From Carnobacterium gallinarum DSM 4847 (lineage in GTDB: Bacteria > Bacillota > Bacilli > Lactobacillales > Carnobacteriaceae), in contig NZ_JQLU01000003.1 of NCBI RefSeq assembly GCF_000744375.1, positions 124,001-188,000 of the forward strand: DNA of 64,000 bases, in the 5' to 3' direction. Positions within the stretch are counted from its first letter, which is position 1. Each line of letters begins with the position of its first letter. This document shows, in pieces, positions 52,649 through 62,533 of this stretch. A model generated the notes under the pieces. That model was not told the DNA's origin, did no database searches, and saw only the letters and a list, made by a program, of their open reading frames with translations. The position numbers and the translations under genes were made by a program.

Positions 52649-55099
52649 TTAGTTTTTAATTCTATAAGTTTTACCTGGTAAACGCACTTCAATAAAATAG
52701 GCGTCAGTTGTTTTTACATTACCCGTTGTCCAAACTTTATATGTGCTATTCCATAAGGAATAATGAGCTGCTCCTTTGGCTATATCTGAAGCGTAACTAC
52801 CATTTTTAATTAGCACAATTGTATAATTTTTGTATAAATCATTCGCAAAAGTAACTTCTACCTTATTATTTGCGTAGTTAAATTTTTTGAATAGATTTTG
52901 CAAGAATAGTTGTTGTGCTTTTTCTAATCTCTTAGTGTAGTTTCCAACGTGAGTACTTCCGCTAGATGTAATAGCATTTTTTACTTGATCAAGTTCCGTT
53001 TGAGTTACAGTACTAGTTAATTGTGTTTGAGTTGCATCAGTAAATAATGCATCCAAGCGTTTTTCAATAATTGTATCATTAGTTGTTAACTCATAAATGG
53101 TATACGTTTTGTCGGCCATAGGAACTTTAAGCTTCATTACGTTAGTATTTTCTAAAACAGCTGGAACTAGCCAATCTGCTTCTACTCCTATCGTTGAGTT
53201 ATTTGCTACTCCTAAATCTAAGCTTGAAACTTTTTCATTATTAAGCTCCATTTCAATCGAGTATTGTTGATAGATTGAACTAGCTAGATTAATTTGAACG
53301 CCTGTTTCTAACACTTTAACCCCAGCAACTAATTTGTTTACAAATAACTGTTGTGCTTTTTGATAAATAACCAAGTACGCGTCTTTACGGTCACTTGTAT
53401 TGATTTTTTCTAGTAGTGTTGATAGTTGGTCTTGAGAAACACTGTCAACTAAAGCAGTTTGTTTTGCATCAGTAAATAATGCATTTAAGTCTTGGAATAA
53501 GGTTTGATCTGTTACTTTCAGTTTAGCTAATGACAGATAACGGTACGTTTTATCTAATACAAAAATTTCCACAATGTCATTATCTTTAACTTTATCTGGT
53601 GTGGTAATTTCTAAACTTTTGGCTGTTGCTTTCCCAACTCCGTAAAGAACTTCTCCATTATCAACTTCTGCGATGATTTGATTGTTTCTTGTAACTAGAT
53701 AATTGTAATTCGCTAGCCAGTTAGAATCTAGAACAACTTTCACCGCATTATCTGTTATATTAAATTCCAAAACTGATTTTTTTAAATAATACAATGCTGG
53801 ATTATACTCGTATTTATCAGCGGGCAAATCCAATGTAACTTCTGTTGTATTACTATTTTCCCAAATATTTTTAGTTAATGGTGGTAATTTTGCTAGTTCT
53901 GCTTTCGTAGCTTCACTTAGCTTCATTCCCCACATCTCATAGAAAGTAGTTAAGTTTACATTAGCTAGTTTTGATGTTTCTAGCATGAACTTCTGTTTTC
54001 TTTCTTCATCATTTTTTGGTTTTTCTGAATTTGGCATCACTCGATAAATTTGATGCAATTGTGGATAAAATTCGTTACCAAATGTAAGTTTTAATTGCCA
54101 AAACATAGCTAATTTTGCAGTGACATTTAATGTTTCATAATCTTTAGTTGTTTTTTTGAAATAAGTCTGCAATCCAGGATATTCCTTGTCCACCGCAGCT
54201 GATCTTTTGCCTGATGTAGCTTCTTGAGCCGTCATGGAATAAAGGTTAACTGTCACTTCACTAACTCCTGCCCATGTCCAAGCAGGTTGTTGATGTTGAT
54301 GTCCTGCTTCATGCCACGGACCCCAACCATTAGTCGTTGTTAATAAACGATTAGCTGCCGCATCCCCATTAAATCCCATATGACCATTAGTTGCGTACAT
54401 ATAAGCTGACGTTCCTGTATGAGTAACAAAGTGTTGAAAATGTGGATCTCCTAAATAATCTTCACGACCATTTTCTTCTACTCCTGAAATTTTATCTTCT
54501 GCATCTAAAAACGTATCATAGTAAGTCATCAAAACTGTTGGATCAACTTTATACTTTTTGACTTGTGCATAATCAACTGTCAGGATTGCTTTTCTACTAA
54601 CTAGTTGAACTGCTTTTGCTGTAGGATTTACCTTCAACATTTCTTGAAATTCAGCATTCGTAGTTTCACCTAATTTAAAAAATGGAATTTTTTCTAACTC
54701 ACTTTTAATCTCATAGTGAACTTTTCCACCTTTGTTGCTATTTGATAAAAATAATGGACCTTCAGATGTTGCAATGAATGTATTCTCACCAACTACTAAA
54801 GAATAAGTACTAACGGTATCTCGTCTAGGAGCTCCAATACTTGCTTTCACTAAGTTATTTTTAAACTCATCTGTTGTTGTTACTGTAATGGTAACCGATT
54901 CACCTTTTTTTACATAAAAACCTGTTGCTTCCCATTCTGAAAATGCTAAGCGACGCCCTAAACGATTTTGAACATTTGTTGGGGTATCCTTCCCTGTAAT
55001 TTCAATAATCTGATTCTCTGTTGCTGTAGCAATTGGTTGTTGCGTCATCAGCATCATAAAACCAATTAAAAAAATTGCAACTAAACTAATTTTTTTCAT
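52649..55099 (-). CDS. Secreted M60-like (enhancin-type) metalloprotease
   Basis: 816 residues with a signal peptide (about 1-28). An N-terminal beta domain (about 30-135) is followed by the M60 catalytic region with HEAGH at 263-267 and downstream Glu281 in GVSEVTVNLYS, the gluzincin pattern. C-terminal part holds two copies of a module: a helical unit (LFTDAxQT..L...V.Q..L......I.........Y......KAQQLF) plus a beta unit, near residues 510-660 and 680-816. Mucin-degrading enhancins have similar tails. No sortase motif is seen. GGAGGATGATT precedes ATG 55097-55099. Likely acts on mucin or glycoprotein outside the cell; substrate is inferred. Confidence 0.85.
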   Translation of the reverse strand: MKKISLVAIFLIGFMMLMTQQPIATATENQIIEITGKDTPTNVQNRLGRRLAFSEWEATGFYVKKGESVTITVTTTDEFKNNLVKASIGAPRRDTVSTYSLVVGENTFIATSEGPLFLSNSNKGGKVHYEIKSELEKIPFFKLGETTNAEFQEMLKVNPTAKAVQLVSRKAILTVDYAQVKKYKVDPTVLMTYYDTFLDAEDKISGVEENGREDYLGDPHFQHFVTHTGTSAYMYATNGHMGFNGDAAANRLLTTTNGWGPWHEAGHQHQQPAWTWAGVSEVTVNLYSMTAQEATSGKRSAAVDKEYPGLQTYFKKTTKDYETLNVTAKLAMFWQLKLTFGNEFYPQLHQIYRVMPNSEKPKNDEERKQKFMLETSKLANVNLTTFYEMWGMKLSEATKAELAKLPPLTKNIWENSNTTEVTLDLPADKYEYNPALYYLKKSVLEFNITDNAVKVVLDSNWLANYNYLVTRNNQIIAEVDNGEVLYGVGKATAKSLEITTPDKVKDNDIVEIFVLDKTYRYLSLAKLKVTDQTLFQDLNALFTDAKQTALVDSVSQDQLSTLLEKINTSDRKDAYLVIYQKAQQLFVNKLVAGVKVLETGVQINLASSIYQQYSIEMELNNEKVSSLDLGVANNSTIGVEADWLVPAVLENTNVMKLKVPMADKTYTIYELTTNDTIIEKRLDALFTDATQTQLTSTVTQTELDQVKNAITSSGSTHVGNYTKRLEKAQQLFLQNLFKKFNYANNKVEVTFANDLYKNYTIVLIKNGSYASDIAKGAAHYSLWNSTYKVWTTGNVKTTDAYFIEVRLPGKTYRIKN

Positions 55100-55429
55100 A
55101 ATCATCCTCCAAGATATTAATATTCTTTTAACATGATTATTATACGCTATTTTCTATCATTTTGTTTTCACATTTTTTATCTATTTTTGGAAAAAAAAAA
55201 GTATCAAGGAAAAAAATGATTAGCTTCTCGCAATAAACTAGGAGTCACAATTTTTTTTAAAGGCACTCCTATACGATAAATAGATAGATAATGATAATGA
55301 TTTACTCGCTTTTAACTTTTTTTAATTTCACAACGCTATTATTGAAGAAACTACTTTTTAATTAACTTTTTTACAAATTAAGAGCGTGAAATAAAACTAT
55401 TTTCCAATTTTATTTCACGCTCTTAAAAC
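55100..55429. other. Intergenic region with bidirectional terminator
   Basis: No gene. A terminator stem AGAGCGTGAAATAAAA with complement lies at 55381-55423, ending the DUF3006 gene on the minus strand. The rest is AT-rich; the protease promoter is probably around 55130-55200 but is not distinct. Confidence 0.7.
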
Positions 55430-55681
55430 TTATTTGATTTTTTTAATTAACAACGCTTCACGTTTAGCTTTCATCTCTTTTAAACGTTTTTCTTTTTCAT
55501 TTGCGACTTTTTCAATTTTCCGAAGAGTGCTTGTTTCTGTTTTTAAATAACTAAGATTTAATACGTCTCCAATTTGATAGTCTTTTGGCAAATCATCCAC
55601 TGTCAGATAATATGGAGCCGTTCCATTATCAGGAATCAATCGAGCAATTCTATCATCAATTTCTTCTAAAACCAGTTTCAT
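55430..55681 (-). CDS. DUF3006 family protein
   Basis: 83 residues. Short beta domain (KLVLEEIDDRIARLIPDNG ... LPKDYQIGDVLNLSYLK) followed by a basic coiled tail. DUF3006 proteins are commonly encoded next to ComEC-like secreted metallo-hydrolases, as here (3 bases after the upstream gene). Function unknown. Confidence 0.82.
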   Translation of the reverse strand: MKLVLEEIDDRIARLIPDNGTAPYYLTVDDLPKDYQIGDVLNLSYLKTETSTLRKIEKVANEKEKRLKEMKAKREALLIKKIK

Positions 55682-55684
55682 TTT

Positions 55685-56719
55685 TTACGGCTCCTTTTCA
55701 GTTTTGACTTTATATTGACCCGCTTTATCAATCGTAACAGTAATCGTACCATTTTTATCTGTTCCATAAGTTGGAATTTTCAAGCTGTCTAATCGTTCAA
55801 TGGTTTCAGTGCTAGGATGGTTGTAACTATTATTTATTCCAGCTGAATAGATAGCTAACTCTGGTTTCACTTTATTTAACCAGACCAAACTATTGCTTTC
55901 TTTAGAACCATGATGGCCAACATGGAATAAGGTTGATTGGACAGGCAGATTCTTTTCAATAATTTCTTTTTCAACACGACTTGCTGCATCCCCACTGAAT
56001 AAACTACTAAAACTTCCAATTGAGATTCTGGTAATAATTGAATCGTCATTTTGATTACTTTTAGCCAGTTCTGTTGGATTAAACACTTCTAGATTAAATG
56101 GACCTATTTTTTGAGTTTCACCACTTTTTGGTTCTTCGTAGGAAGTATTTTTACTTCCAATGGCATCTATGACCTTCTCATAAACCTTAGTTGTTGTATC
56201 ATGTCCGTTCATCCACACTTTTTTGACATCAAAATACTCCACTACTAAATCAGCATTGCCAATATGATCTGAATCGTTGTGAGTTAGAATTAGCAGATCG
56301 ATTTTACCTCCGACACCAATATACTCATTTAAATAATTAATGATTCGCTTTTCCTTATCATCGTAACGACCTGTATCAATTAAAATATTAGTGCCGTCTG
56401 TTCCCTGGATTAATGTCGCATCCCCTTGACCAATATCCAAAAAACGCATCGTAACTTCTTCAGTTACAACTGGTTTTATCTTTGGATTTGATTGTTTTTT
56501 TGGTTCTATATTTTTATTTATATACTTTTCTATTTGATTAGGAATTTGAGTGATTTTTTCAGTTAAGCTGGCTGTGGAATCTGTATTTTGTCCAATTATC
56601 AAGCCTAGTGACACACCTATAAATAAAATGAATAATACCAATGAATAATTTGTTTTTAATTGTTTTGATTTCTTAGAAGACGTTCTTTTTTTCTGTTTTT
56701 TTTGTGGCAAAAAGCTCAC
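55685..56719 (-). CDS. Membrane-anchored ComEC/Rec2-like metallo-beta-lactamase-fold hydrolase
   Basis: 344 residues. Lys/Arg-rich N-terminus and one membrane helix (about 27-46), then an MBL fold: FLDIGQGDATLIQGTDGTNILIDTG, metal motif LTHNDSDHIGN, SLFSGDAASRVE and LFHVGHHGSKESNS. Homologous to the soluble domain of ComEC, without the channel. Presumably extracellular, perhaps a nuclease or phosphodiesterase; exact function unproven. Coupled to the DUF3006 gene. Confidence 0.88.
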   Translation of the reverse strand: MSFLPQKKQKKRTSSKKSKQLKTNYSLVLFILFIGVSLGLIIGQNTDSTASLTEKITQIPNQIEKYINKNIEPKKQSNPKIKPVVTEEVTMRFLDIGQGDATLIQGTDGTNILIDTGRYDDKEKRIINYLNEYIGVGGKIDLLILTHNDSDHIGNADLVVEYFDVKKVWMNGHDTTTKVYEKVIDAIGSKNTSYEEPKSGETQKIGPFNLEVFNPTELAKSNQNDDSIITRISIGSFSSLFSGDAASRVEKEIIEKNLPVQSTLFHVGHHGSKESNSLVWLNKVKPELAIYSAGINNSYNHPSTETIERLDSLKIPTYGTDKNGTITVTIDKAGQYKVKTEKEP

Positions 56720-56798
56720 TCCTTTATAAAAAAACTGAGTAGAAAAAAACTCAGTTTCACCATCTTATGAATAATTGAATCTAATATAAAAAATTGCT

Positions 56799-57301
56799 TT
56801 AGCTTGTCCCAATAAAATAAGACATAAATAAGGCTGCAATATTAAAATAAATCAAAACACTTGTTAAATCACTTAATGTGGTAATAAATGGCCCACTCGC
56901 TACTGCTGGATCAAAACCTAAACGATCCATTAAAACTGGAATTAAGCTACCCGCTAAATTAGCCACAGTAATAGCACAAAGCATTGCCATACCAATGACA
57001 AAGCCTAAAATAAAATTATCTTTCCAAATGCCAACCACAATAAAAATTGTCAGTCCTGTCACTAATCCCGTTACTAACCCTGTTGAAATTTCACTTAAAA
57101 TCATTTTACCAAAGTTTACTTGACCTTCTTCTTTGGTTGCTAATTTCCGAACAGCTACCGCTAGAGATTGGGTTCCTGCATTTCCAGCAGTACCAGTAAT
57201 TAAAGAAATAAAAACTGCTAAAATACTCGCATCACTAACCATTACTTCATACCGGCTAATTAAAGATGCTGTGCTCATTCCTAGGAATAATAGTGTAATA
57301 A
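56799..57301 (-). pseudogene. mgtE: mgtE 3' fragment, separated by IS insertion
   Basis: Encodes the MgtE membrane domain from TLLFLGMSTASLISRYE to the end, with segments such as ITGTAGNAGTQSLAVAVRKLA (the conserved pore region) and AGSLIPVLMDRLGFDPAVASGPF. The frame opens within the IS edge (MQVI) and has no ribosome-binding site, so it is unlikely to be made. It joins exactly to the 5' part at 59071-59947 once the IS and one target copy are removed. Confidence 0.93.
57296..57301. repeat. Target-site duplication, left
   Basis: TAATAA directly next to the IS left end, repeated at 59071-59076. A 6-bp duplication fits IS1634-type insertion. Confidence 0.85.
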
Positions 57302-59070
57302 CCTGCATTCCCGAAACACCTAACTATGATTTAACAAAAAAAAGCTGAAACCATTGATATTAATAGGTTTTAAACACTCTCGCCATTACATAAACCTAGT
57401 TATGTGTTATACTATACATAACTAGGAGGCGGCAGAATGGCTATTATAAACCAGTTTGATAAACGAAGTGGCATTACCTATGTTTACGAATCCATATCCT
57501 ATTGGGATAAGGAAAAGAAACAACCCCGGGCGAAACGCACACTGATCGGTAAGCGTGATTCTAATACAGGAGAAATCATTCCGACCGATGGTCGTGGCAG
57601 AAAACACAAGGAGGATCCGGAAGCTGCTAACTCAAGGAAACCAGGACCGGTACCTATCGAAATAGCTAGCCGCAGGTTTTACGGTACCACATATCTACTG
57701 GATGAGATTGGTAAAAAACTGGGTCTAACAGAAGATCTTAAGCAATGCTTTCCCGCTAGCTACAAACAAATCCAATCCATTGCTTACTATATGATTCTTG
57801 AATCTGAATCCCCGCTTTTTCGTTTTGAAAAATGGAGCACACTTCATAAGCATCCCTATGATAAAAATATTTCTTCACAGCGCAGCAGTGAACTTTTTTC
57901 AGATATTTCTGAAGAAGAAAGAACAAAGTTCTTTATGCTTCAGGAGAAACGACGCTCCGGAGATGAATACTGGGCTTATGATACTACCTCAGTGTCCAGT
58001 TATTCCCAAACGCTTCGCCAAGCTCAATATGGCAAAAACAAGGAAGACGATAGACTGCCTCAGATTAACTTGGCACTCGTATTCGGTGAAAAATCCGGTC
58101 TTCCTTTCTATTATCGAAAGCTAGCCGGCAACATTCCGGATGTGCGGACTGTTCAAAATCTTCTAGCGGATTTTGCAGTTCTCGGCTTTGATAAAGTGAA
58201 ACTGGTCATGGACCGTGGATTTTATAGCGAGGCGAATGTCAACGGCCTTCTTAAGGATCACTTGAAATTCATTGTTGCGATTCAGACAAGCAATTGCTTT
58301 GCACGCAAAGCAATCGATACCGTTTATGACAACTTCCGTTCTTTCGAGAACTTCGATGAGCAGCATGAATTGTATTCCAAGACTGTCCTTTCAGAATGGG
58401 AATATAAGCAAGAACGCCCCTACAAGAAGGATGTTCTCACAGATAAAAAGCGGGTTTATTTACACATTTACTTCAACATCGATAAGTTTGCTGAAGATGA
58501 AACCAACTTCGATCGTAAACTTATGGCTATGCGGAAGGAGATTCTGAGTGGCAAACGTGTTGCGAAACATGAGCGATTCTACAAGCAGTATTTCCAAATT
58601 AAAGAAACTCCGATTCGTGGCTTACAGGTTACTGTTATAGAAGATGCAGTGAAGGCGACAAAACGTTATTATGGCTACTTCACTTTGATATCCAACGAAA
58701 AGATGGATGCCATGGCCGCACTGGAATTATACAGAAACAAAGATCTCATCGAGAAAGCCTTTGGTAATATTAAAGACCGCTTAAATCTTCGCCGCCTATT
58801 GGTGTCATCTGAGAAAAGCCTTGACGGAAAACTCTTCGTTGCATTTGTCGCGCTCATATATTTATCTTATCTCAAAAAACACATGCATGAAGCAGAACTT
58901 TATCAAAACTATACGATTCAGTCTGCCTTGGATAAACTTGATATTATAGAATGTTTTGAGTATCCAGGCTACGACCTTAGGGTCGGTGAGGTTCTTACAA
59001 AGCAAAAACAAATTTACGAAGCACTAGGCATCACCCCGCCTGCATAGTTATGTGTTGGCGGGAATCCAGG
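57302..59070 (+). mobile_element. Complete IS1634-family insertion sequence
   Basis: 1769 bases bounded by imperfect inverted repeats of about 27-28 bases: left CCTGcATTCCCG...CACcTAACTATG, right (complement) CCTGGATTCCCG...CACATAACTATG. Flanked by TAATAA duplications. One transposase gene fills it. The element is richer in G+C and uses codons unlike its neighbours, so it probably came from another genus, perhaps a clostridial relative. It splits mgtE. Confidence 0.93.
57437..59047 (+). CDS. IS1634-family transposase
   Basis: 536 residues, apparently intact. The N-terminus (FDKRSGITYVYESISYWDKEKKQPRAKRTLIGKRD) is the family opening. A DDE catalytic core is present: YWAYDTTSVSS, VMDRGFYSEANVNGLLKDHLKFIVAIQTS and YRNKDLIEKAFGNIKDRLNLRR (Y-x2-x-IE-x5-K signature). 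AGGAGGCGGCAGA precedes its ATG, and TATACT near 57410 may be its -10. The stop lies inside the right inverted repeat. Confidence 0.95.
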   Translation: MAIINQFDKRSGITYVYESISYWDKEKKQPRAKRTLIGKRDSNTGEIIPTDGRGRKHKEDPEAANSRKPGPVPIEIASRRFYGTTYLLDEIGKKLGLTEDLKQCFPASYKQIQSIAYYMILESESPLFRFEKWSTLHKHPYDKNISSQRSSELFSDISEEERTKFFMLQEKRRSGDEYWAYDTTSVSSYSQTLRQAQYGKNKEDDRLPQINLALVFGEKSGLPFYYRKLAGNIPDVRTVQNLLADFAVLGFDKVKLVMDRGFYSEANVNGLLKDHLKFIVAIQTSNCFARKAIDTVYDNFRSFENFDEQHELYSKTVLSEWEYKQERPYKKDVLTDKKRVYLHIYFNIDKFAEDETNFDRKLMAMRKEILSGKRVAKHERFYKQYFQIKETPIRGLQVTVIEDAVKATKRYYGYFTLISNEKMDAMAALELYRNKDLIEKAFGNIKDRLNLRRLLVSSEKSLDGKLFVAFVALIYLSYLKKHMHEAELYQNYTIQSALDKLDIIECFEYPGYDLRVGEVLTKQKQIYEALGITPPA

Positions 59071-59076
59071 TAATAA
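59071..59076. repeat. Target-site duplication, right
   Basis: TAATAA next to the IS right end, matching 57296-57301. Confidence 0.85.
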
Positions 59077-59947
59077 GCCAAGGCAAACGTTTTGATGCTG
59101 CAATAAATGGATTTTCTGTTGTTTCATCAACATCAACCCCCGCCAAACCAGAGTAATCACTTGTTGCTTCATCATCAATGACATCAATGATATCATCAAC
59201 GGTAATAATTCCTAATAAATGATCTAAATCATCTACAACTGGAACCGCTAAGAAATCATAATCTCGAATAGTTTTAGCAACATCTTTTTGATCGTCATTT
59301 ACATTAACAAAAACTGGGCGTTCACTCATTAAATCCGAAATTAAAGCATCATCTTCATTAATGATTAAATCCCTTAATGAAATTACCCCTACTAAAGTCT
59401 CATCGATATCCATTACGTATACATAATAAATAGTTTCTGCTTCTAACGCTTTGCTTTTTAAAATAGCCATTGCTGAACGAACTGTTTGGTTTGCAACGAT
59501 TGAAACAAATTCCGTTGTCATAATCGCTCCGGCTGTTTCATCTTTATAATGTAATAATTCTTTTATTTCAGAGGCGCTCTCTTCATCCATCATCGTTAAA
59601 TAATTTTTGACATGTTGCGAATCTAGTTGTTTTAAAATATCAACAGCATTATCGGTATACATGTTAGAAAGCATGTCTGCGGCATATTGATTGTCCATCT
59701 CTTTTAAATAAATCTCAACAGATTCTTCATCTTCTTCGATAACTTCAAACATATCTGCCATTTCTTTAGGAGATAAGAAATGATAGAGTTTTTGTCGTTC
59801 TGTTTTGGTTAGACTTAAATAAAATTGTCCTTGTTCGTAGGTATGCAGGGATAGAAATTCTTCTCTAAATTCATGGATATTATCCATTTGTAGTAAATCT
59901 CTTAGTTGTTGCATTTTTTCTTCGATTTCTAATTGGCTTTCATTCAC
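59071..59947 (-). pseudogene. mgtE: mgtE 5' fragment, truncated by IS
   Basis: Encodes about 292 residues of MgtE: the N domain (EEKMQQLRDLLQ ... FLSPKEMADMFEVIEEDEESVEIYL), the CBS pair (GAIMTTEFVSIVANQTVRSAM, LVGVISLRDLIINEDDALISDLM, AVPVVDDLDHLLGIITVDDIIDVI) and the plug helix up to KRLPWLIT. The frame then reads into the IS and stops (WIPANT, 59048). The sensing part may be translated but has no channel. Start ATG 59947 after AAGGAGATAG. Confidence 0.94.
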
Positions 59948-59978
59948 TATTTTCTATCTCCTTTCACTCTGAATAAAC

Positions 59979-60875
59979 CTACATTTCTGCGGCTGTTATC
60001 CAGTGACCTATATCCTCAGGATAAGGAGCTTTTATCTGCATTTTTTCTTGAGTAAATGGATGAATAAACTGAAGCTCTTGGCAATGCAAGGCCTGTCTTT
60101 GAATCCATTGATTATGGACGCCACCATATAAATCATCCCCCACTAAAGGATGACCACTATGAGCAAAATGAACTCTAATTTGATGCGTTCGTCCTGTATG
60201 GAGCTGAATATCTACCAGGGTTGCGTCTGAATATCTTTTTTTTACCCAGTATTCAGTTAGCGCATATTTCCCATCTGAACGAACAATTCGTTTAATAATT
60301 GAATCTGGTGGTCGCCCAATAGGCGCTTCAATCTTCCCATGGTCTGCCCCATCCATTGTACCTGTGACTAATGCCAAATAACGCTTAACAAGTTTTTTTT
60401 CACGTAGCTCTTGATCCATTAATGCATGAGCGTATCCGTGTTTAGCAAATAACATCAGGCCTGTTGTATCTCGATCCAATCTAGTAACAATATGCACAAC
60501 TTGATCAATATAAGCTTGACGACAATAATAGCCTTTAACCCGATTCGCCATACTTTGTTGCGGACTTAACTGAGAAGGAATCGAAACAACTCCATAGGGC
60601 TTATTCACAATTAAATAATGGTCATCTTCATAAATAATCTCAATAGGATTATCAACCGCTACCGTTGTTTCATACCCCTCTTCATCGGGAGTTGTAATGG
60701 TTACTTGATCTCCATAAGTTAAATAGTGAATGGCATTTTCAACTTGGTTATTAACTTCAATTTTACCACCTTGAAATTTTATTTTTGCTAATAACCCACG
60801 GGAAACACCCTTTGTACGTAAAAACTGTTTGACTTGATGTGATTCTTTTTCTAGATATTGCCAACTAAATTTCAT
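59979..60875 (-). CDS. RluA-family pseudouridine synthase
   Basis: About 298 residues. S4-like N-terminal region (KQFLRTKGVSRGLLAKIKFQGGKIEVNN), then the RluA core: YLIVNKPYGVVSIPS, the catalytic-aspartate motif VTRLDRDTTGLMLFAKH, and QLHTGRTHQIRVHFAHSGHPLVGDDLYGG. Likely a YjbO/RluD-type 23S rRNA enzyme. The open frame runs to 60983; ATG 60875 gives the usual start and overlaps nadK by 11 bases. Confidence 0.9.
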   Translation of the reverse strand: MKFSWQYLEKESHQVKQFLRTKGVSRGLLAKIKFQGGKIEVNNQVENAIHYLTYGDQVTITTPDEEGYETTVAVDNPIEIIYEDDHYLIVNKPYGVVSIPSQLSPQQSMANRVKGYYCRQAYIDQVVHIVTRLDRDTTGLMLFAKHGYAHALMDQELREKKLVKRYLALVTGTMDGADHGKIEAPIGRPPDSIIKRIVRSDGKYALTEYWVKKRYSDATLVDIQLHTGRTHQIRVHFAHSGHPLVGDDLYGGVHNQWIQRQALHCQELQFIHPFTQEKMQIKAPYPEDIGHWITAAEM

Positions 60876-61677
60876 GACTCTTCTTCGCTCCAATAAAGGC
60901 ATCTTCAACACGGCTCCAAAAATGCGTATGACGGTAACGCGCAAAATGAATTCGTTCCTTAGATATCCGGTAATTAATTTCAATAATATTTTTTTCAGCT
61001 GAGGTTAACTGATCAATCGTTAAAATAAAACCATCTTCAGTAGCTGGCTTTAATTTGATCCACTCATTTGGTGCAACAATCATTGGTGAACTCAATGTCC
61101 GAAAAACACGATTATTAATTGAGGCTATTTCCGTTAATTGCAATGCCTCCAAACGAGGATGAATTACAGCACCACCCACTGACTTATTATATGCAGTAGA
61201 ACCTGTTGGAGTAGAAATACAAATACCATCTCCACGGAATCGCTCAAATAACTCATCTTTGATATAAACATCGCAAACCATTGTTCCACCAACACGTTTT
61301 AATGTCGACTCATTTAAAGCAATAAAATGAGCTTTCTCCTCTTGCTCTTGATAACAAACTTCTACGTCTAATAAAGGATAGCTGACACTTTCACCTTGGT
61401 CCGCTACTAAACTAGCAACTAGCTCCTCTAATTCATAGTCGCGCCAATCTGTATAAAAGCCAAGATGACCCGTATGAACTCCAACAAAACGAATTTCAGA
61501 AAGTAAATGAGCATAACGATGAAAAGCGGATAAAAGAGTCCCATCCCCACCAATAGTAATCACTACATTTGGATGCTTTTCATCTAAAATCAATTGATTT
61601 TGCTGACATAATTTACGTAAACTATCTGCTAAAGCAACTGATTTTTGATTATTATTATAAATAATAGCTATTTTCAC
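60865..61677 (-). CDS. nadK: NAD kinase
   Basis: 270 residues. Makes NADP from NAD. The GGDGTLLSAFHRY motif with the catalytic Asp, NE/D motif ALNESTLKR, GDGICISTPTGSTAYNKSVGGAVIHP and LSSPMIVAPNEW are present. Sits between relQ and the rluA-type gene, as yjbN does in Bacillus. AAGGAGGAAGCAGCTGT lies before the start. Confidence 0.96.
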   Translation of the reverse strand: MKIAIIYNNNQKSVALADSLRKLCQQNQLILDEKHPNVVITIGGDGTLLSAFHRYAHLLSEIRFVGVHTGHLGFYTDWRDYELEELVASLVADQGESVSYPLLDVEVCYQEQEEKAHFIALNESTLKRVGGTMVCDVYIKDELFERFRGDGICISTPTGSTAYNKSVGGAVIHPRLEALQLTEIASINNRVFRTLSSPMIVAPNEWIKLKPATEDGFILTIDQLTSAEKNIIEINYRISKERIHFARYRHTHFWSRVEDAFIGAKKSHEI

Positions 61678-61706
61678 AGCTGCTTCCTCCTTCTATCTAT
61701 ATAAGC

Positions 61707-62366
61707 TTAATTTATTTTTGGTTTTAATCCTTTTTCTTCTTCCAAGTACCCTTTATTATGTGAAAACAAACGTTGGGCCTCTTGAATTTCGACTCTAATT
61801 TGTGACATTTCCTCATCTAGTTGAAAAGCTGCCTCAGCTGCTCTTTGTAACCGAATATTAATATCTTCCGGAAATTCCCCTTGATATTTATAATTTAAAG
61901 AATGTTCAATCGTTGCCCAAAAGTTCATCGATAACGTCCTAATTTGAATCTCTACTAATAGCTTTTTCTCACCACTAATTAATTGAACTGGATATTCCAA
62001 AACAACATGATAAGAACGATAACCACTCTCTTTATTATTTGTGATGTAATCTCGTTCTTCAACAATTTTAAAATCACGACGATTTCGCAATAGTTTTACA
62101 ACCATATGAATATCATCAACAAATTGACACATAATTCTTAACCCTGCGATATCTTGCATATCTGTTTCAAGTCGATTCATATCAATTGAACGTAGCTGAG
62201 CTTTAGCTAAGATACTATCTTTAGGCTTCACTCTACCTGTTACAAATTCAATTGGACTATGCTGACTTTCTTGTCTAAATTGTTTTCGAATGCCTTTTAG
62301 CTTGATCTTCAGTTCTTCTACCGCCTGAGTATAAGGTGCAGAAAAATTATCCCAATTTTCAATCAT
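61707..62366 (-). CDS. relQ: Small alarmone synthetase RelQ (SAS1)
   Basis: 219 residues. RelA/SpoT synthetase domain only, no hydrolase or regulatory domain: ITNNKESGYRSYHVVLEYPV, QIRTLSMNFWATIEHSLNYK and the basic VTGRVKPKDSILAK. Makes (p)ppGpp from ATP plus GDP/GTP as a tetramer. In the yjbM position, 29 bases upstream of nadK. ATG after AAGGTATGCATA. Confidence 0.95.
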   Translation of the reverse strand: MIENWDNFSAPYTQAVEELKIKLKGIRKQFRQESQHSPIEFVTGRVKPKDSILAKAQLRSIDMNRLETDMQDIAGLRIMCQFVDDIHMVVKLLRNRRDFKIVEERDYITNNKESGYRSYHVVLEYPVQLISGEKKLLVEIQIRTLSMNFWATIEHSLNYKYQGEFPEDINIRLQRAAEAAFQLDEEMSQIRVEIQEAQRLFSHNKGYLEEEKGLKPKIN

Positions 62367-62533
62367 TATGCATACCTTCTTTATCTATCAATTAAAAAAC
62401 TACTCTTATTCAAGAAACGAATAAGCATACAGATTCATTTTAACATATGTAGCACTGAAAAAGCATTCTGAAATCCAAATATCTCTGAAAAATATGGTAA
62501 GATAAAGATAGTATAAAATAAGGAGTTAAAATT

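Noticed and set aside
57798-58124. 108-codon frame inside the transposase
   Set aside because: Alternative frame of the transposase; no start signal and no family resemblance. IS1634 elements encode one protein.
59948-59978. Magnesium riboswitch (M-box) before mgtE
   Set aside because: Only 31 bases separate mgtE from the upstream gene, too short for an M-box.
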